64,000 nucleotides of DNA from Pseudomonas akapageensis (GTDB lineage Bacteria > Pseudomonadota > Gammaproteobacteria > Pseudomonadales > Pseudomonadaceae). Of this stretch, positions 42,041 to 52,323 are shown piece after piece. A program made the position numbers and the translations under genes. The DNA lies in NCBI RefSeq assembly GCF_011355085.1, contig NZ_VXCP01000022.1:1-64000 (forward strand). Reading direction: 5' to 3'. Each line of letters begins with the position of its first letter. The first letter of the stretch is position 1. A model generated the notes under the pieces. It saw only the letters and a list, made by a program, of their open reading frames with translations. It was not told where the DNA came from and ran no database searches.

Positions 42041-43432
42041 TTAAACGATGCCGGTGAGGTAGAAGGTGGTAATGACCACGAACACCGCCAGGGTCTTGAT
42101 CAGGGTAATGCCGAAAATGTCCTTGTACGCCTCGCGGTGCGTCAATCCGGTGACCGCCAGCAGGGTGATCACCGCGCCATTGTGCGGCAGTGTGTCCATG
42201 CCGCCACTGGCCATGGCGGCCACCCGGTGCAGGACTTCCAGCGGAATGTTGGCGGCGTGGGCGGCAGCGATGAAGCTGTCGGACATGGCGGCCAGGGCGA
42301 TGCTCATGCCGCCCGAGGCGGAGCCTGTGATGCCGGCCAGCAGGGTGACGGTGATGGCTTCATTGACCAGCGGATTGGGGATGCTTTTCAGCGTGTCGGC
42401 CAGCACCAGGAACCCCGGCAACGAGGCGATCACCGCGCCAAAGCCATATTCGGAGGCGGTATTCATTGCCGCCAGCATGGCACCGCCCACGGCGGACCTG
42501 CTGCCTTCGGCCAACTTGCCGCGAATGGCGTTGAAACCAAAGAGCATGACCACGAGGATACCGACCAGCAGGGCCGCTTCCACCGCCCAGATGGCGGTGA
42601 GCTTGGCGATTTCGGTCTGCACCGGGGTGGCCATGCCGGGCAGGCTGAGGGTGTGGGTCTTGCCGTACCACAGGGGGATCTGGTGGGTGAACAGCAGGTT
42701 CATGATGCCCACCAGCAACAATGGCGACAGGGCAATCAGCGGATTGGGCAGCTTCAGGTCAGGTGCGGTTTCCGGCTCATTGCGCAGTTGCGTACCGTAG
42801 CCCTCACCGGCGCGCTGGGCTTTGTTGCGCTGACGCTGCAGGTACAGTATGCCTGCGCAGAAGACGAAGATCGAACCGATCAGCCCCAGCCAGGGTGCAG
42901 CCCAGGCGGTGGTATTGAAGAAGGTGGAGGGAATGATGTTCTGGATCTGCGGCGTGCCGGGCAGGGCGTCCATGGTGAAGGAAAACGCGCCCAGGGCGAT
43001 GGTCGCCGGGACCAACCGTTTGGGAATGTCGCTCTGACGGAACATTTCCGCGGCAAACGGATACACCGCAAACACCACCACGAACAGCGAGACGCCGCCA
43101 TAGGTGAGCAAGGCGCAGACCAGCACGATCACCAGCATGGCCTGGCGGGTGCCGAGCAAGCGGATGGCGGCGGCAACGATCGAACGGGAGAAGCCGGACA
43201 GTTCGATCAGCTTGCCGAAGACCGCGCCGAGCAGGAAGACCGGGAAATACAGTTTGATGAAACCGACCATTTTCTCCATGAACACCCCGGTGAAGGCGGG
43301 GGCTACGGCGGAGGGATCAGTCAGGAGGACGGCGCCGAGGGCGGCGATGGGGGCGAACAGGATAACGCTATAGCCACGATAGGCGGCGAGCATCAGCAGC
43401 GCGAGGGCCGCCAGGGCGATGATTACACTCAT
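42041..43432 (-). CDS. GntP-family permease, probable 3-hydroxybutyrate transporter
   Basis: A 463-residue polytopic membrane protein of the GntP (gluconate:H+ symporter) family, with 12-14 predicted segments and typical PGTPQIQN and GSASGGMSIAL motifs. Its place ahead of the dehydrogenase and acetoacetyl-CoA synthetase suggests it imports 3-hydroxybutyrate rather than gluconate. A sigma54 promoter lies about 50 bases before its start. Confidence 0.92.
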   Translation of the reverse strand: MSVIIALAALALLMLAAYRGYSVILFAPIAALGAVLLTDPSAVAPAFTGVFMEKMVGFIKLYFPVFLLGAVFGKLIELSGFSRSIVAAAIRLLGTRQAMLVIVLVCALLTYGGVSLFVVVFAVYPFAAEMFRQSDIPKRLVPATIALGAFSFTMDALPGTPQIQNIIPSTFFNTTAWAAPWLGLIGSIFVFCAGILYLQRQRNKAQRAGEGYGTQLRNEPETAPDLKLPNPLIALSPLLLVGIMNLLFTHQIPLWYGKTHTLSLPGMATPVQTEIAKLTAIWAVEAALLVGILVVMLFGFNAIRGKLAEGSRSAVGGAMLAAMNTASEYGFGAVIASLPGFLVLADTLKSIPNPLVNEAITVTLLAGITGSASGGMSIALAAMSDSFIAAAHAANIPLEVLHRVAAMASGGMDTLPHNGAVITLLAVTGLTHREAYKDIFGITLIKTLAVFVVITTFYLTGIV

Positions 43433-43481
43433 CGAGTGTCTCCTTGGTGCAGCTTGTTTTTGTTGTTGGTTGCGGGGGAGA

Positions 43482-43499
43482 TAGCGAGATTTGTGCCAG
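43482..43499 (-). promoter_or_regulatory. Sigma54 (RpoN) promoter of the hydroxybutyrate operon
   Basis: The minus strand reads CTGGCACAAATCTCGCTAT, with GG and GC spaced by 10 bases, matching TGGCACG-N4-TTGCW closely. It lies between the activator gene and the permease gene. Confidence 0.82.
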
Positions 43500-43585
43500 A
43501 TTGTTAAGTTGTTGAAATATATATGTTTTTTTGTAAGGTGATTGGATGTTCGTCTCTGTATTGAGATGAAGGTCCTTCGGACCTT

Positions 43586-43656
43586 ATCGCTGGCAAGCCA
43601 GCTCCCACAGGATTCGTGTACAGCGCCGACTCTGTGGGAGCTGGCTTGCCAGCGAT
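43586..43656. repeat. Pair of inverted REP elements (REPIN)
   Basis: ATCGCTGGCAAGCCAGCTCC and its inverted partner face each other across 21 bases. It lies between the hydroxybutyrate promoter and the stop codon of the activator gene. Confidence 0.9.
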
Positions 43657-43713
43657 CGGCCGCACCGCGGCCGCAACAATCTCAAATCAGAAACCAATAT
43701 CTCCAATCAGAGA

Positions 43714-45108
<1,395 letters not shown>

Positions 45109-45153
45109 TGACCGTTCCATGCGGTTGTTAAGAGCCGGGCTGTGAAGCGTCGA

Positions 45154-46176
45154 TTATGCCCTCGGATCGAAGGCGTCGCGCAACGCCTCGCCGATAAACA
45201 CCAGCAGCGACAGGATCAGTGCCAGGGTAAAGAACGCCGTGAAACCCAGCCACGGTGCCTGCAGGTTCTGTTTGCCCTGGTTGATCAGCTCGCCCAGCGA
45301 GGCGCTGCCGGCGGGCATGCCGAAACCGAGGAAATCCAGTGCGGTCAGGGTCGAAATGGCGCCGGTGAGTATGAAGGGCACAAAGGTCAGCGTGGCGTTC
45401 ATGGCGTTGGGCAGGATGTGTCGCACGATCACCAGCCGGTCGGGCAGCCCAAGTGCGCGGGCGGCCTGGACATACTCCAGATTGCGCCCGCGCAGGAATT
45501 CGGCACGCACGACATCGACCAGCGCCAGCCAGGAAAACAGCGCCATGATCCCCAGCAGCCACCAGAAGTTCGGCTCGACGAAACCCGAAAGGATGATCAA
45601 CAGGTAGAGCACCGGTAGTCCCGACCAGACCTCCAGCAAGCGCTGCCCGATCAGATCGACCCAGCCGCCGTGATAGCCTTGCAATGCCCCGGCCGCGATG
45701 CCGATCAGCATGCTGATCAGGGTCAGGGCCAGGGCGAACAGGATCGACACCCGTGCGCCGAAAATGACCCGCGCGAGCACGTCGCGGCCCTGATCGTCGG
45801 TACCCAGCCAGTTGACCGTCGATGGTGGGCTGGGTGAGGGTTGCAGCAGGTCGTAGTTGGGGGTGTCGGCGCTGAAGGGAATGGGGGGGAACAGCATCCA
45901 GCCGCCCTGGTTGGCGATCAGATCGCGTACATAGTTGCTGCGGTAGTCGGGTTGGAAGGGCAGTTGCCCACCGAAGTCCTGTTCGGTGTAGCGCTTGAGT
46001 GCCGGGAAATAAAGGCTGCCCTGATAGCTGAGCAACAAGGGTTTGTCGTTGGCGATCAGCTCGCCGCCAAGGCTCATGACGAACAGCAGCATGAACAGCC
46101 ACAGCGAATACAAGCCACGCCGGTTGCGTTTGAAGCGCTGCAGCTTGCGACGGCTCATGGGCGACAGTGTCAGCAT
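45154..46176 (-). CDS. yejE: Oligopeptide/microcin C-type ABC transporter permease YejE
   Basis: A 340-residue inner-membrane permease. It has the long N-terminal periplasmic loop typical of YejE (WLGTDDQGRDVLARVIFGAR) and the EAA loop as AARALGLPDRLVIVRHILPN. It pairs with YejB to carry peptides into the cytoplasm. The usual ATPase gene yejF does not follow; the next gene is hbcR. Confidence 0.93.
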   Translation of the reverse strand: MLTLSPMSRRKLQRFKRNRRGLYSLWLFMLLFVMSLGGELIANDKPLLLSYQGSLYFPALKRYTEQDFGGQLPFQPDYRSNYVRDLIANQGGWMLFPPIPFSADTPNYDLLQPSPSPPSTVNWLGTDDQGRDVLARVIFGARVSILFALALTLISMLIGIAAGALQGYHGGWVDLIGQRLLEVWSGLPVLYLLIILSGFVEPNFWWLLGIMALFSWLALVDVVRAEFLRGRNLEYVQAARALGLPDRLVIVRHILPNAMNATLTFVPFILTGAISTLTALDFLGFGMPAGSASLGELINQGKQNLQAPWLGFTAFFTLALILSLLVFIGEALRDAFDPRA

Positions 46177-47234
46177 CAGCGGCCCCTTGTTTCGAAGTCG
46201 ATGCGTGGGTCGACCATGGTGTAGCAGAGGTCGCCAATCAATCTGATCAGCAAGCCGAACAAGGTGAAGATGAACAACGAGCCGAACACCACCGGATAGT
46301 CACGGGCAACGGCCGCTTCGTAACTCATGCGGCCCATGCCGTCGAGGGAGAAAATCACCTCGATCAGCAGCGACCCTGCGAAAAACACGCTGATCAAGGC
46401 CTGGGGAATCCCGGCTACCACCAGCAACATGGCGTTGCGAAACACATGGCCGTAGAGCACCTGTTGGTCGCCCAGGCCCTTGGCCCTGGCGGTAACCACG
46501 TACTGCCGGGTGATTTCGTTGAGAAAGGCATTCTTGGTAAGGATGGTCAGGGTGGCGAAACCGCCGATCACCAGGGAGGTGACCGGCAGCACCAGGTGCC
46601 AGAAATAGTCGGCAATCTTGCCCAGCAGTGACAGCTGCTGGAAGTTTTCCGAGACAAGGCCGCGCACCGGGAACCAGTTCAGGGAGGTGCCGCCGGCAAA
46701 CACTACGATCAACAGCAGGGCGAACAGGAACGCCGGCATTGCATAGCCGATGATGATCGCGGTGCTGGTCCAGACATCGAACAGGCTGCCATGGCGCACG
46801 GCCTTGCGAATGCCCAGCGGGATCGACACCAGGTAGGTGATCAGGGTGGCCCACAGCCCCAGTGAGATGGTGACCGGCAACTTGTCGAGGATCAGGTCAG
46901 TCACCTTGGCCCCGCGAAAGAAGCTGTTGCCGAAGTCGAGCATGGCGTATTGCTTGAGCATCAGCCAGAGGCGCTCGGGAGCCGACTTGTCGAAGCCATA
47001 CTGGTGCTCGATCTCCTTGATCAATTTCGGGTCGAGGCCGCGGCTGGCCCGGGAGCCGACGTGCAAGGTCTCCGTGGAGCCGGCGACAGCGCCTGCGCCA
47101 ATGCCTTGCAGGCGCGCGATGGCTTGTTCCACCGGTCCGCCCGGCGCGGCCTGGACGATGACGAAATTGACCAGCAGGATGACCAGCAGGGTGGGGATGA
47201 TCAGCAGCAGTCGTCGCAGGATATAGCCTGTCAT
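46176..47234 (-). CDS. yejB: Oligopeptide/microcin C-type ABC transporter permease YejB
   Basis: A 352-residue permease starting MTGYILRRLLLIIPTLLVIL. The EAA loop TARAKGLGDQQVLYGHVFRN is clear. It overlaps yejA by 4 bases (ATGA) and shares one base with yejE, so the three are translationally coupled. Confidence 0.93.
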   Translation of the reverse strand: MTGYILRRLLLIIPTLLVILLVNFVIVQAAPGGPVEQAIARLQGIGAGAVAGSTETLHVGSRASRGLDPKLIKEIEHQYGFDKSAPERLWLMLKQYAMLDFGNSFFRGAKVTDLILDKLPVTISLGLWATLITYLVSIPLGIRKAVRHGSLFDVWTSTAIIIGYAMPAFLFALLLIVVFAGGTSLNWFPVRGLVSENFQQLSLLGKIADYFWHLVLPVTSLVIGGFATLTILTKNAFLNEITRQYVVTARAKGLGDQQVLYGHVFRNAMLLVVAGIPQALISVFFAGSLLIEVIFSLDGMGRMSYEAAVARDYPVVFGSLFIFTLFGLLIRLIGDLCYTMVDPRIDFETRGR

Positions 47235-49096
47235 TGCTGTGCCTCGTTGCTGTGTTCGCGGGCCTTGAGTGCCGTCATCTGTTGGTTGGTCAGCGCGGTC
47301 GGGCTGACTTCCCACCAGGACTCGATGGCTTCGTCATTGCTGGCTTGCACGGTCGGAATGCCAAAGCGGTTCCACCAGACCGTCGAGGTGCCCGGCGGGT
47401 AGTAATTGGGAATCCAGTAGTAATTCCATTGCAGCACCCGATCCAGTGCATGGGCATGACGAACCATGTCGGGCTGGGTTTCGGCCTTTACCAGGCCGGT
47501 AATCAGCTGATCGACGACAGGGCTCTGCAGGGCCATGTAATTGTTGGAGCCCGGGTCGCTGGCGCCCTGGGAACCGAAGTAGTTGTACAGCTCCATGCCC
47601 GGGGAGGGTGTGACCGGGTAGCCGGTGACAATCATGTCGTAGTCGCGGGCCATCAGGCGGTTCAGGTATTGCGAGCTATCGATGCGGCGTATCTCCAGGT
47701 CGATGCCGATCTGCGCCAGGGTGCGCTTCCAGGGCAGCAGCAGGCGTTCGAAACCGTTCTGGCTGTTGAGGAAGGTGAAGCTCAGGGGCTCGCCCTCGGC
47801 GTTGACCAGTTGGTCGCCCTTTGGGTGCCAGCCAGCCTCCGCGAGCAGCGCCAGAGCCTGCATCTGCTTGTCGCGGATAAGTCCGGAGCCATCGGTTTTC
47901 GGCGCTTCGAAGACCTGGGTGAAAACTTCGTCGGGGATTTGTCCACGCAAAGGTTCGAGGATCTTCAGCTCGTCCGCATCCGGCAGCTGCCGTGCTGCCA
48001 ACGGGCTGTTGGAGAAGAAGCTTTGCTGGCGGATGTACATGTTGCGCATCATCTGCCGGTTGCTCCACTCGAAATCCCAGAGCAGGCTCAGTGCCTGGCG
48101 CACCCGGCGGTCCTGAAACATTGGCCGTTGCAGGTTGAAGACAAAACCCTGGGCTGCCTGCAATGACTGTTGGGCCAAATGGGCTTTCTGCAGGCGGCCA
48201 TCATGCAGCGCGGGACTGTCGTAACCGATCGAGTAGGCGGTGGCGGAAAACTCCCGGTTGTAGTCATAGGCGCCGCCACGCAAAACCTGGCGGGCGACAT
48301 CGGTATCGCCGAAGAACTCGATGCTGAAGCGGTCGAAGTTGTAGCGGCCACGATTGACCGGCAGGTCCTTGCCCCACCAGTTCGGCTCGCGCTCGAAGGT
48401 GATGCTGCGGCCATTGTCGACCTTGGCGACGCGGTACGGCCCGCTGCCCAAGGGCGGCTCGAAACCGCCGCCGTTGGCAAAATCGCGGGTTTTCCACCAA
48501 TGCTCGGGCAGCACCGGGAGGGATGCCAGGTCCAGGGGCAGGGTGCGGTTCTCGTTGCTCTTGAAGTTGAAGCGAATCTGCCGTTCGGATTCGACCTGCA
48601 CATCTTTCACGTCGGCAAATTGGGTGCGATACCTCAGGCTGCCCTGGGTCATCAGCAGGTCGAATGTATAGCGAACGTCCTGGGCGGTTATCGGGGTGCC
48701 GTCGGCGAAGCGGGCGCGCGGATCAAGGTAGAAGCGCAACCACAAGCCGTCGTCTGCGCGCTCCATTTTCTCTGCCACCTGGCCATACACGGTGTAGGGC
48801 TCATCCTGGGAGCGTACGGCCAGCGGCGAATAGATCCAGCCATCAACCTCGGTGATGCCGATGCCCTTGTCTATATAAGGCAGGATGTGATCGAACTGCC
48901 CCAGCTCCAACGCCGAACGACGCATGCTGCCGCCCTTGGGGGCAAGCGGGTTGACGTAGTCGAAATGGTTGAAGCCGGCGGGGTACTTCGGTGCTTCTGC
49001 GTAGACCGTCAGGGCGTGTTGGGGCGATGCGTCCACCGACTGCAGGATCAGCAAAAGCAAAAGGGCAGGCAGGGTGGTCAGGGACGGCAAGCGCAT
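47231..49096 (-). CDS. yejA: Periplasmic peptide-binding protein YejA
   Basis: A 621-residue extracellular solute-binding protein of family 5 with a signal peptide (MRLPSLTTLPALLLLLILQS). Family features include AEAPKYPAGFNHFDYVNPLA and PKGG near the mature N-terminus. Related proteins bind oligopeptides and peptide antibiotics such as microcin C. The ATG at 49096 has AAGGGTG upstream; a TTG 11 codons earlier is less likely. Confidence 0.92.
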   Translation of the reverse strand: MRLPSLTTLPALLLLLILQSVDASPQHALTVYAEAPKYPAGFNHFDYVNPLAPKGGSMRRSALELGQFDHILPYIDKGIGITEVDGWIYSPLAVRSQDEPYTVYGQVAEKMERADDGLWLRFYLDPRARFADGTPITAQDVRYTFDLLMTQGSLRYRTQFADVKDVQVESERQIRFNFKSNENRTLPLDLASLPVLPEHWWKTRDFANGGGFEPPLGSGPYRVAKVDNGRSITFEREPNWWGKDLPVNRGRYNFDRFSIEFFGDTDVARQVLRGGAYDYNREFSATAYSIGYDSPALHDGRLQKAHLAQQSLQAAQGFVFNLQRPMFQDRRVRQALSLLWDFEWSNRQMMRNMYIRQQSFFSNSPLAARQLPDADELKILEPLRGQIPDEVFTQVFEAPKTDGSGLIRDKQMQALALLAEAGWHPKGDQLVNAEGEPLSFTFLNSQNGFERLLLPWKRTLAQIGIDLEIRRIDSSQYLNRLMARDYDMIVTGYPVTPSPGMELYNYFGSQGASDPGSNNYMALQSPVVDQLITGLVKAETQPDMVRHAHALDRVLQWNYYWIPNYYPPGTSTVWWNRFGIPTVQASNDEAIESWWEVSPTALTNQQMTALKAREHSNEAQQ

Positions 49097-49177
49097 GTTC
49101 ACCCTTGTTGCATTCGGGGTGGGGGTCAAACAATGGAAGCGGCCGCAGCCGCTTCCACTTTATATAGCGCAGGTTGA

Positions 49178-49459
49178 TCAGTCCTGACGGCTGGTGACTT
49201 CCAGCAGGTGATAACCGAACTGGGTCTTGACCGGGCCTTGCACCACGTTGAGCGGGGCGCTGAACACCACGGTGTCGAATTCCTTGACCATCTGGCCCGG
49301 GCCGAACGAGCCCAGGTCACCGCCCTGGCGGCTGGACGGGCAGGTGGAGTTGGCTTTGGCGACTTCGGCGAAGTCAGCGCCGGCCTCGATTTGCGCTTTC
49401 AGTTCATTGCACTTGGCTTCGCTGGCAACCAGGATGTGACGGGCAGTGGCTTTGGCCAT
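49178..49459 (-). CDS. PpiC-type peptidyl-prolyl cis-trans isomerase (parvulin) 2
   Basis: A 93-residue single-domain parvulin beginning MAKATARHILVASEAKCNEL and containing STCPSSRQGGDLGSFGPGQM and QFGYHLLEV. Close in design to the gene at 38939-39214 and to E. coli PpiC. Cytoplasmic. Confidence 0.93.
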   Translation of the reverse strand: MAKATARHILVASEAKCNELKAQIEAGADFAEVAKANSTCPSSRQGGDLGSFGPGQMVKEFDTVVFSAPLNVVQGPVKTQFGYHLLEVTSRQD

Positions 49460-49538
49460 GAGGGAGTACTCCTTTTCAAGAAAGTGATGAGCCTACCGGA
49501 ATCAGTGGGCTATTTCCCGTTAAAAGTTCCACCGGGTT

Positions 49539-50648
49539 TCAAGCCGGTGCCTGCTCTGTGCGCGCCTGCTGGCGCAGTTTGGCGGCCGCGCGGCGCAACA
49601 GGGTTTCGGTTGCCTCCCAGCCCAGGCAGCCATCGGTCACCGAGACGCCGTAGCGCAGGTCCTTGCCCAGGGGCTGGCAGCCTTCGAACAGATGACTCTC
49701 GAGCATCATCCCGACCAGCGAGCGGTCACCCTGCAGGCGTTGTTCGAGCACATCGTCGAACACCTCGGGCTGGCGCAGTGGGTCCTTGCCGCTGTTGGCG
49801 TGGCTGCAATCGACCATGATCCGCGTCGGGATCGCCGCCTTGGCCAGGTTGTGGTGGACCTGGGCAATGCTCTGGCGATCGTAGTTCGGCCCTCGATGGC
49901 CGCCGCGCAGTACCAGGTGCGTATCAGGGTTGCCCTGGGTCTCGATGATGGCCGGATGCCCCTGGGGGTCGACGCCGAAGTGTCGGTGCGGATGGGCCGC
50001 GCTGCGCATGGCATCGCAGGCGATGCCGACGCCGCCGTCGGTACCGTTCTTGAAACCGACCGGCATGCCCAGGCCGCTGGCCATTTCCCGGTGGATTTGC
50101 GACTCCGTGGTGCGGGCACCGATGGCGACCCAGCTGAGCAGGTCGTCCAGGTAGCCTGCCGCCATGGGCTGCAGCAGCTCGGTGGCGATCGGCAGGCCGA
50201 GCTTGAGCATTTCGCGCATCAACTCGCGAGACAGGGTCAGGCCGCCGACCATGTCGTCGCTGCCATCGAGGCGCGGGTCGTAGGCCAGGCCTTTCCAGCC
50301 GATGGTGGTGCGGGGTTTTTCCACGTAGGCGCGCATGACCAGCAACATGTCCTCGCTGAGATTGCGGGACAGGTCGGCCAGGCGGCCGGCGTATTCCAGC
50401 GCCGATTGTGGGTCATGGATCGAGCAAGGGCCAACCACCACCAGCAGGCGCGGGTCCTTGCCGTCGAGAATGGCGCGCACGGCCTGTCGATGAGCGCTGA
50501 CTTGCTCATGCAGGGCGGCAGTGAGGGGCACCTGGTGCTTGAGCTCCAGGGTGCTGGGCAAGCGTTGGCTGACGACGGTGTTGGCAGCCAGGGACAGGTT
50601 CTGTGGCTGCAGGTGAGTCAGGGGCAGAGCGCGGATGGACGAATTCAT
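49539..50648 (-). CDS. 3-deoxy-7-phosphoheptulonate (DAHP) synthase, class I
   Basis: A 369-residue class I (AroF/G/H-type) enzyme. It has VVVGPCSIHDP near residue 92, KPRTTIGWKGL, the KNGTDGG motif, LRGG and VDCSHANSGKD. It condenses PEP with erythrose-4-phosphate, the entry step to chorismate and all aromatic amino acids. The ATG at 50648 follows GGGAAG. An aromatic-rich leader peptide, a terminator and a second short aromatic-rich frame lie upstream, which suggests control by attenuation. Confidence 0.95.
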   Translation of the reverse strand: MNSSIRALPLTHLQPQNLSLAANTVVSQRLPSTLELKHQVPLTAALHEQVSAHRQAVRAILDGKDPRLLVVVGPCSIHDPQSALEYAGRLADLSRNLSEDMLLVMRAYVEKPRTTIGWKGLAYDPRLDGSDDMVGGLTLSRELMREMLKLGLPIATELLQPMAAGYLDDLLSWVAIGARTTESQIHREMASGLGMPVGFKNGTDGGVGIACDAMRSAAHPHRHFGVDPQGHPAIIETQGNPDTHLVLRGGHRGPNYDRQSIAQVHHNLAKAAIPTRIMVDCSHANSGKDPLRQPEVFDDVLEQRLQGDRSLVGMMLESHLFEGCQPLGKDLRYGVSVTDGCLGWEATETLLRRAAAKLRQQARTEQAPA

Positions 50649-50697
50649 GTTCAGGCTTCCCAGGGCTGGCGGCGGGTGCTTTCCCGCGCAATCAACC

Positions 50698-50850
50698 CTA
50701 CCGAGGTGTTCGACAATTGGCCGTGTTGGCGTCGTGTGTGTGCGTGCCACCCATGCGTGACCGATCGGAGGCGGCAGGCTGTCCCGAACGGAGTTGGCTA
50801 AATCGCCAGGCGGTGTTGCTGTCGTAGCGGTAATAAGTGGTGAAGTTCAT
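50698..50850 (-). CDS. Short frame with aromatic-rich N-terminus before DAHP synthase
   Basis: A 50-codon frame with GAGGAAT upstream of its ATG. It begins MNFTTYYRYDSNTAWRF (two Phe, three Tyr and one Trp in 17 residues); the rest looks non-protein-like. It lies between the terminator and the DAHP synthase gene. It may be a second regulatory leader peptide or a gene for a small protein. Confidence 0.5.
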   Translation of the reverse strand: MNFTTYYRYDSNTAWRFSQLRSGQPAASDRSRMGGTHTHDANTANCRTPR

Positions 50851-50904
50851 GGTGTATTCCTCAAGTTCAATGTCAGTTCGGTGTTGCTGGGGCTGAAAAA
50901 ACAA

Positions 50905-50936
50905 AACCCCCGGTCGGGAGGCCGACCGGGGGTTGA
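50905..50936 (-). terminator. Attenuator-type intrinsic terminator upstream of DAHP synthase
   Basis: On the minus strand AACCCCCGGTCGG / CCGACCGGGGGTT forms a stem with a 4-base loop, followed by a T-rich run (TTTTGTTTTTT). It sits 47 bases after the leader peptide stop and about 55 before the next frame. An upstream AGGGGT (about 50953-50958) could pair with its 5' arm to form an antiterminator. Confidence 0.88.
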
Positions 50937-50982
50937 GAATTCTCTGTCAGGCGACCCCTAAGTAGTGGGCGCCGTGTGGGTA

Positions 50983-51108
50983 TCAGGCGCGCCAGTGGCT
51001 AAACCAATACCCAAAATAAAAGTTGACCGGTGCACGCTCAGCCGCAGCCACGACCGGGCGACGAGCGCTGGCAGCGTGACAAGCTTGAGTGAGAGTGAGG
51101 TGAGACAT
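50983..51108 (-). CDS. Candidate aromatic leader peptide of the DAHP synthase attenuator
   Basis: A 41-codon frame starting at 51108 with GGAGA upstream. The last part reads VNFYFGYWFSHWRA: three Phe, two Tyr and two Trp within 12 residues just before the stop. A strong intrinsic terminator follows 47 bases later, the classical layout of transcription attenuation sensing charged tRNA-Phe, tRNA-Tyr or tRNA-Trp. Seen directly: peptide and terminator. Inferred: the mechanism. Confidence 0.72.
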   Translation of the reverse strand: MSHLTLTQACHAASARRPVVAAAERAPVNFYFGYWFSHWRA

Positions 51109-51254
51109 GCTGTTCTCCGGTTGATGCCCCGAGCTTACTTCACGGCGATGCGGCGATTCAATCAGAAATTTCAATCGCCGCGATTTATGCCAGACTTTCT
51201 CCACTTTCCGGACGCCAGCGCCCGTTGGTCTTGTGGATCGGTCAGGAGAATTCT

Positions 51255-51689
51255 GTGGAACTGTACTTTACCTGCGCCAGTGAAACGGACTTGCCGTTCG
51301 CCCGGGACCTGACCCGGCGCGCCATGCTGAAGTATTACCGCCAGTTCGATCTGCTCTGGATGGACGAAGCCTTCGACCAGGCCTGGCACTGGCGCGAGCA
51401 GTGGCTGCTCAGTACCGGCGACGGCGCGGTGGGCTACCTCAGCCTGAGTGCCGATGCCAGGGCGCTGTACATCCGCGAGCTGCACCTGATCGAATCCGTC
51501 CGTGGCCAGGGCTTCGGTTCGCGGGTGCTCGATCAAACCTTTCGCTGGGCCCGGGAACGTGGGCTGCCGCGGGTACGCTTGACCGTGTTCAACAGCAACC
51601 CCGCGCAGGCGCTGTATCTGCGCAAGGGGTTTGTCGCGGTGGGGGAGGATGAGTGTTTTGTGCGGATGGAAAGACCGGTGTTCGTTTGA
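51255..51689 (+). CDS. GNAT-family N-acetyltransferase
   Basis: A 144-residue GCN5-related acetyltransferase. The acetyl-CoA-binding region is LIESVRGQGFGSRVLDQ (R-x-x-G-x-G/A as RGQGFG near residue 89) and the C-terminal NPAQALYLRKGFVAVGEDE is typical. A GTG start at 51255 has AGGAG ahead. It is divergent from the aromatic leader. Substrate unknown. Confidence 0.88.
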   Translation: MELYFTCASETDLPFARDLTRRAMLKYYRQFDLLWMDEAFDQAWHWREQWLLSTGDGAVGYLSLSADARALYIRELHLIESVRGQGFGSRVLDQTFRWARERGLPRVRLTVFNSNPAQALYLRKGFVAVGEDECFVRMERPVFV

Positions 51690-51706
51690 CACACCGTGTC
51701 GTCTGC

Positions 51707-51812
51707 ATCGCTGGCAAGTCGAGTCGTCGCACCGCAGCTCCCACAGGGGGCAACTGTGGTTCACAAATGGCGAACCAGACACGAACTCTGTGGGAGCGGG
51801 CTTGCCCGCGAT
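51707..51812. repeat. REP pair, left copy degenerate
   Basis: The right unit CTGTGGGAGCGGGCTTGCCC is complete. The left unit (ATCGCTGGCAAG...GCAGCTCCCACAG) carries a 14-15 base insertion. Confidence 0.75.
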
Positions 51813-51819
51813 GAGGACC

Positions 51820-52125
51820 TCAAGTCGAAACAGGCAAATCCAGCAATTCCCCAATCGTAAAACAACGCTGACTCCCCGTCCGCGGGTCAACGATGAACAC
51901 CGCATGGGGCGTCGTACGCACCAGGTCCACGGCAAAATCCGTGGTCCGCGCCTCAATCTCGGCGAGGGCTTGCAAGGCAATGTCTTCGGCAGTGCCGAGA
52001 CTGATGTCGGCCGTGTCGACCAGATGGCTGATGCACCGATTGAGCAGCTTGCTGCGACAGTGTGCGACGGGGTCCTCGATCTGGCGATCCAGGAAAAGCA
52101 CGGCAACTTCGTGCATGTTCTGCAT
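51820..52125 (-). CDS. Small protein of unknown function
   Basis: A 101-residue cytoplasmic protein, mainly helical, with a C-terminal beta part (PHAVFIVDPRTGSQRCFTIG). The ATG at 52125 has AAGGAG ahead. It is divergent from the XRE regulator gene, which may control it. No family recognised. Confidence 0.62.
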   Translation of the reverse strand: MQNMHEVAVLFLDRQIEDPVAHCRSKLLNRCISHLVDTADISLGTAEDIALQALAEIEARTTDFAVDLVRTTPHAVFIVDPRTGSQRCFTIGELLDLPVST

Positions 52126-52323
52126 GGCGTGACTCCTTGTCTGCTGAACGATCAGCCTGGTTGGTGGCTAAGTGCCCCGAGCGCTCTATCCGTATGTTTC
52201 AGCCAGGTTGTGGCTTGTGCGGCAGACCGTATACCGGGCATAGTTCAGATCCGTTCAAGTGAGGGCGGTGTGCCATGATTTTGCACACCTTTTCGAGTTG
52301 TAGATAATGGATTATACATTCAA

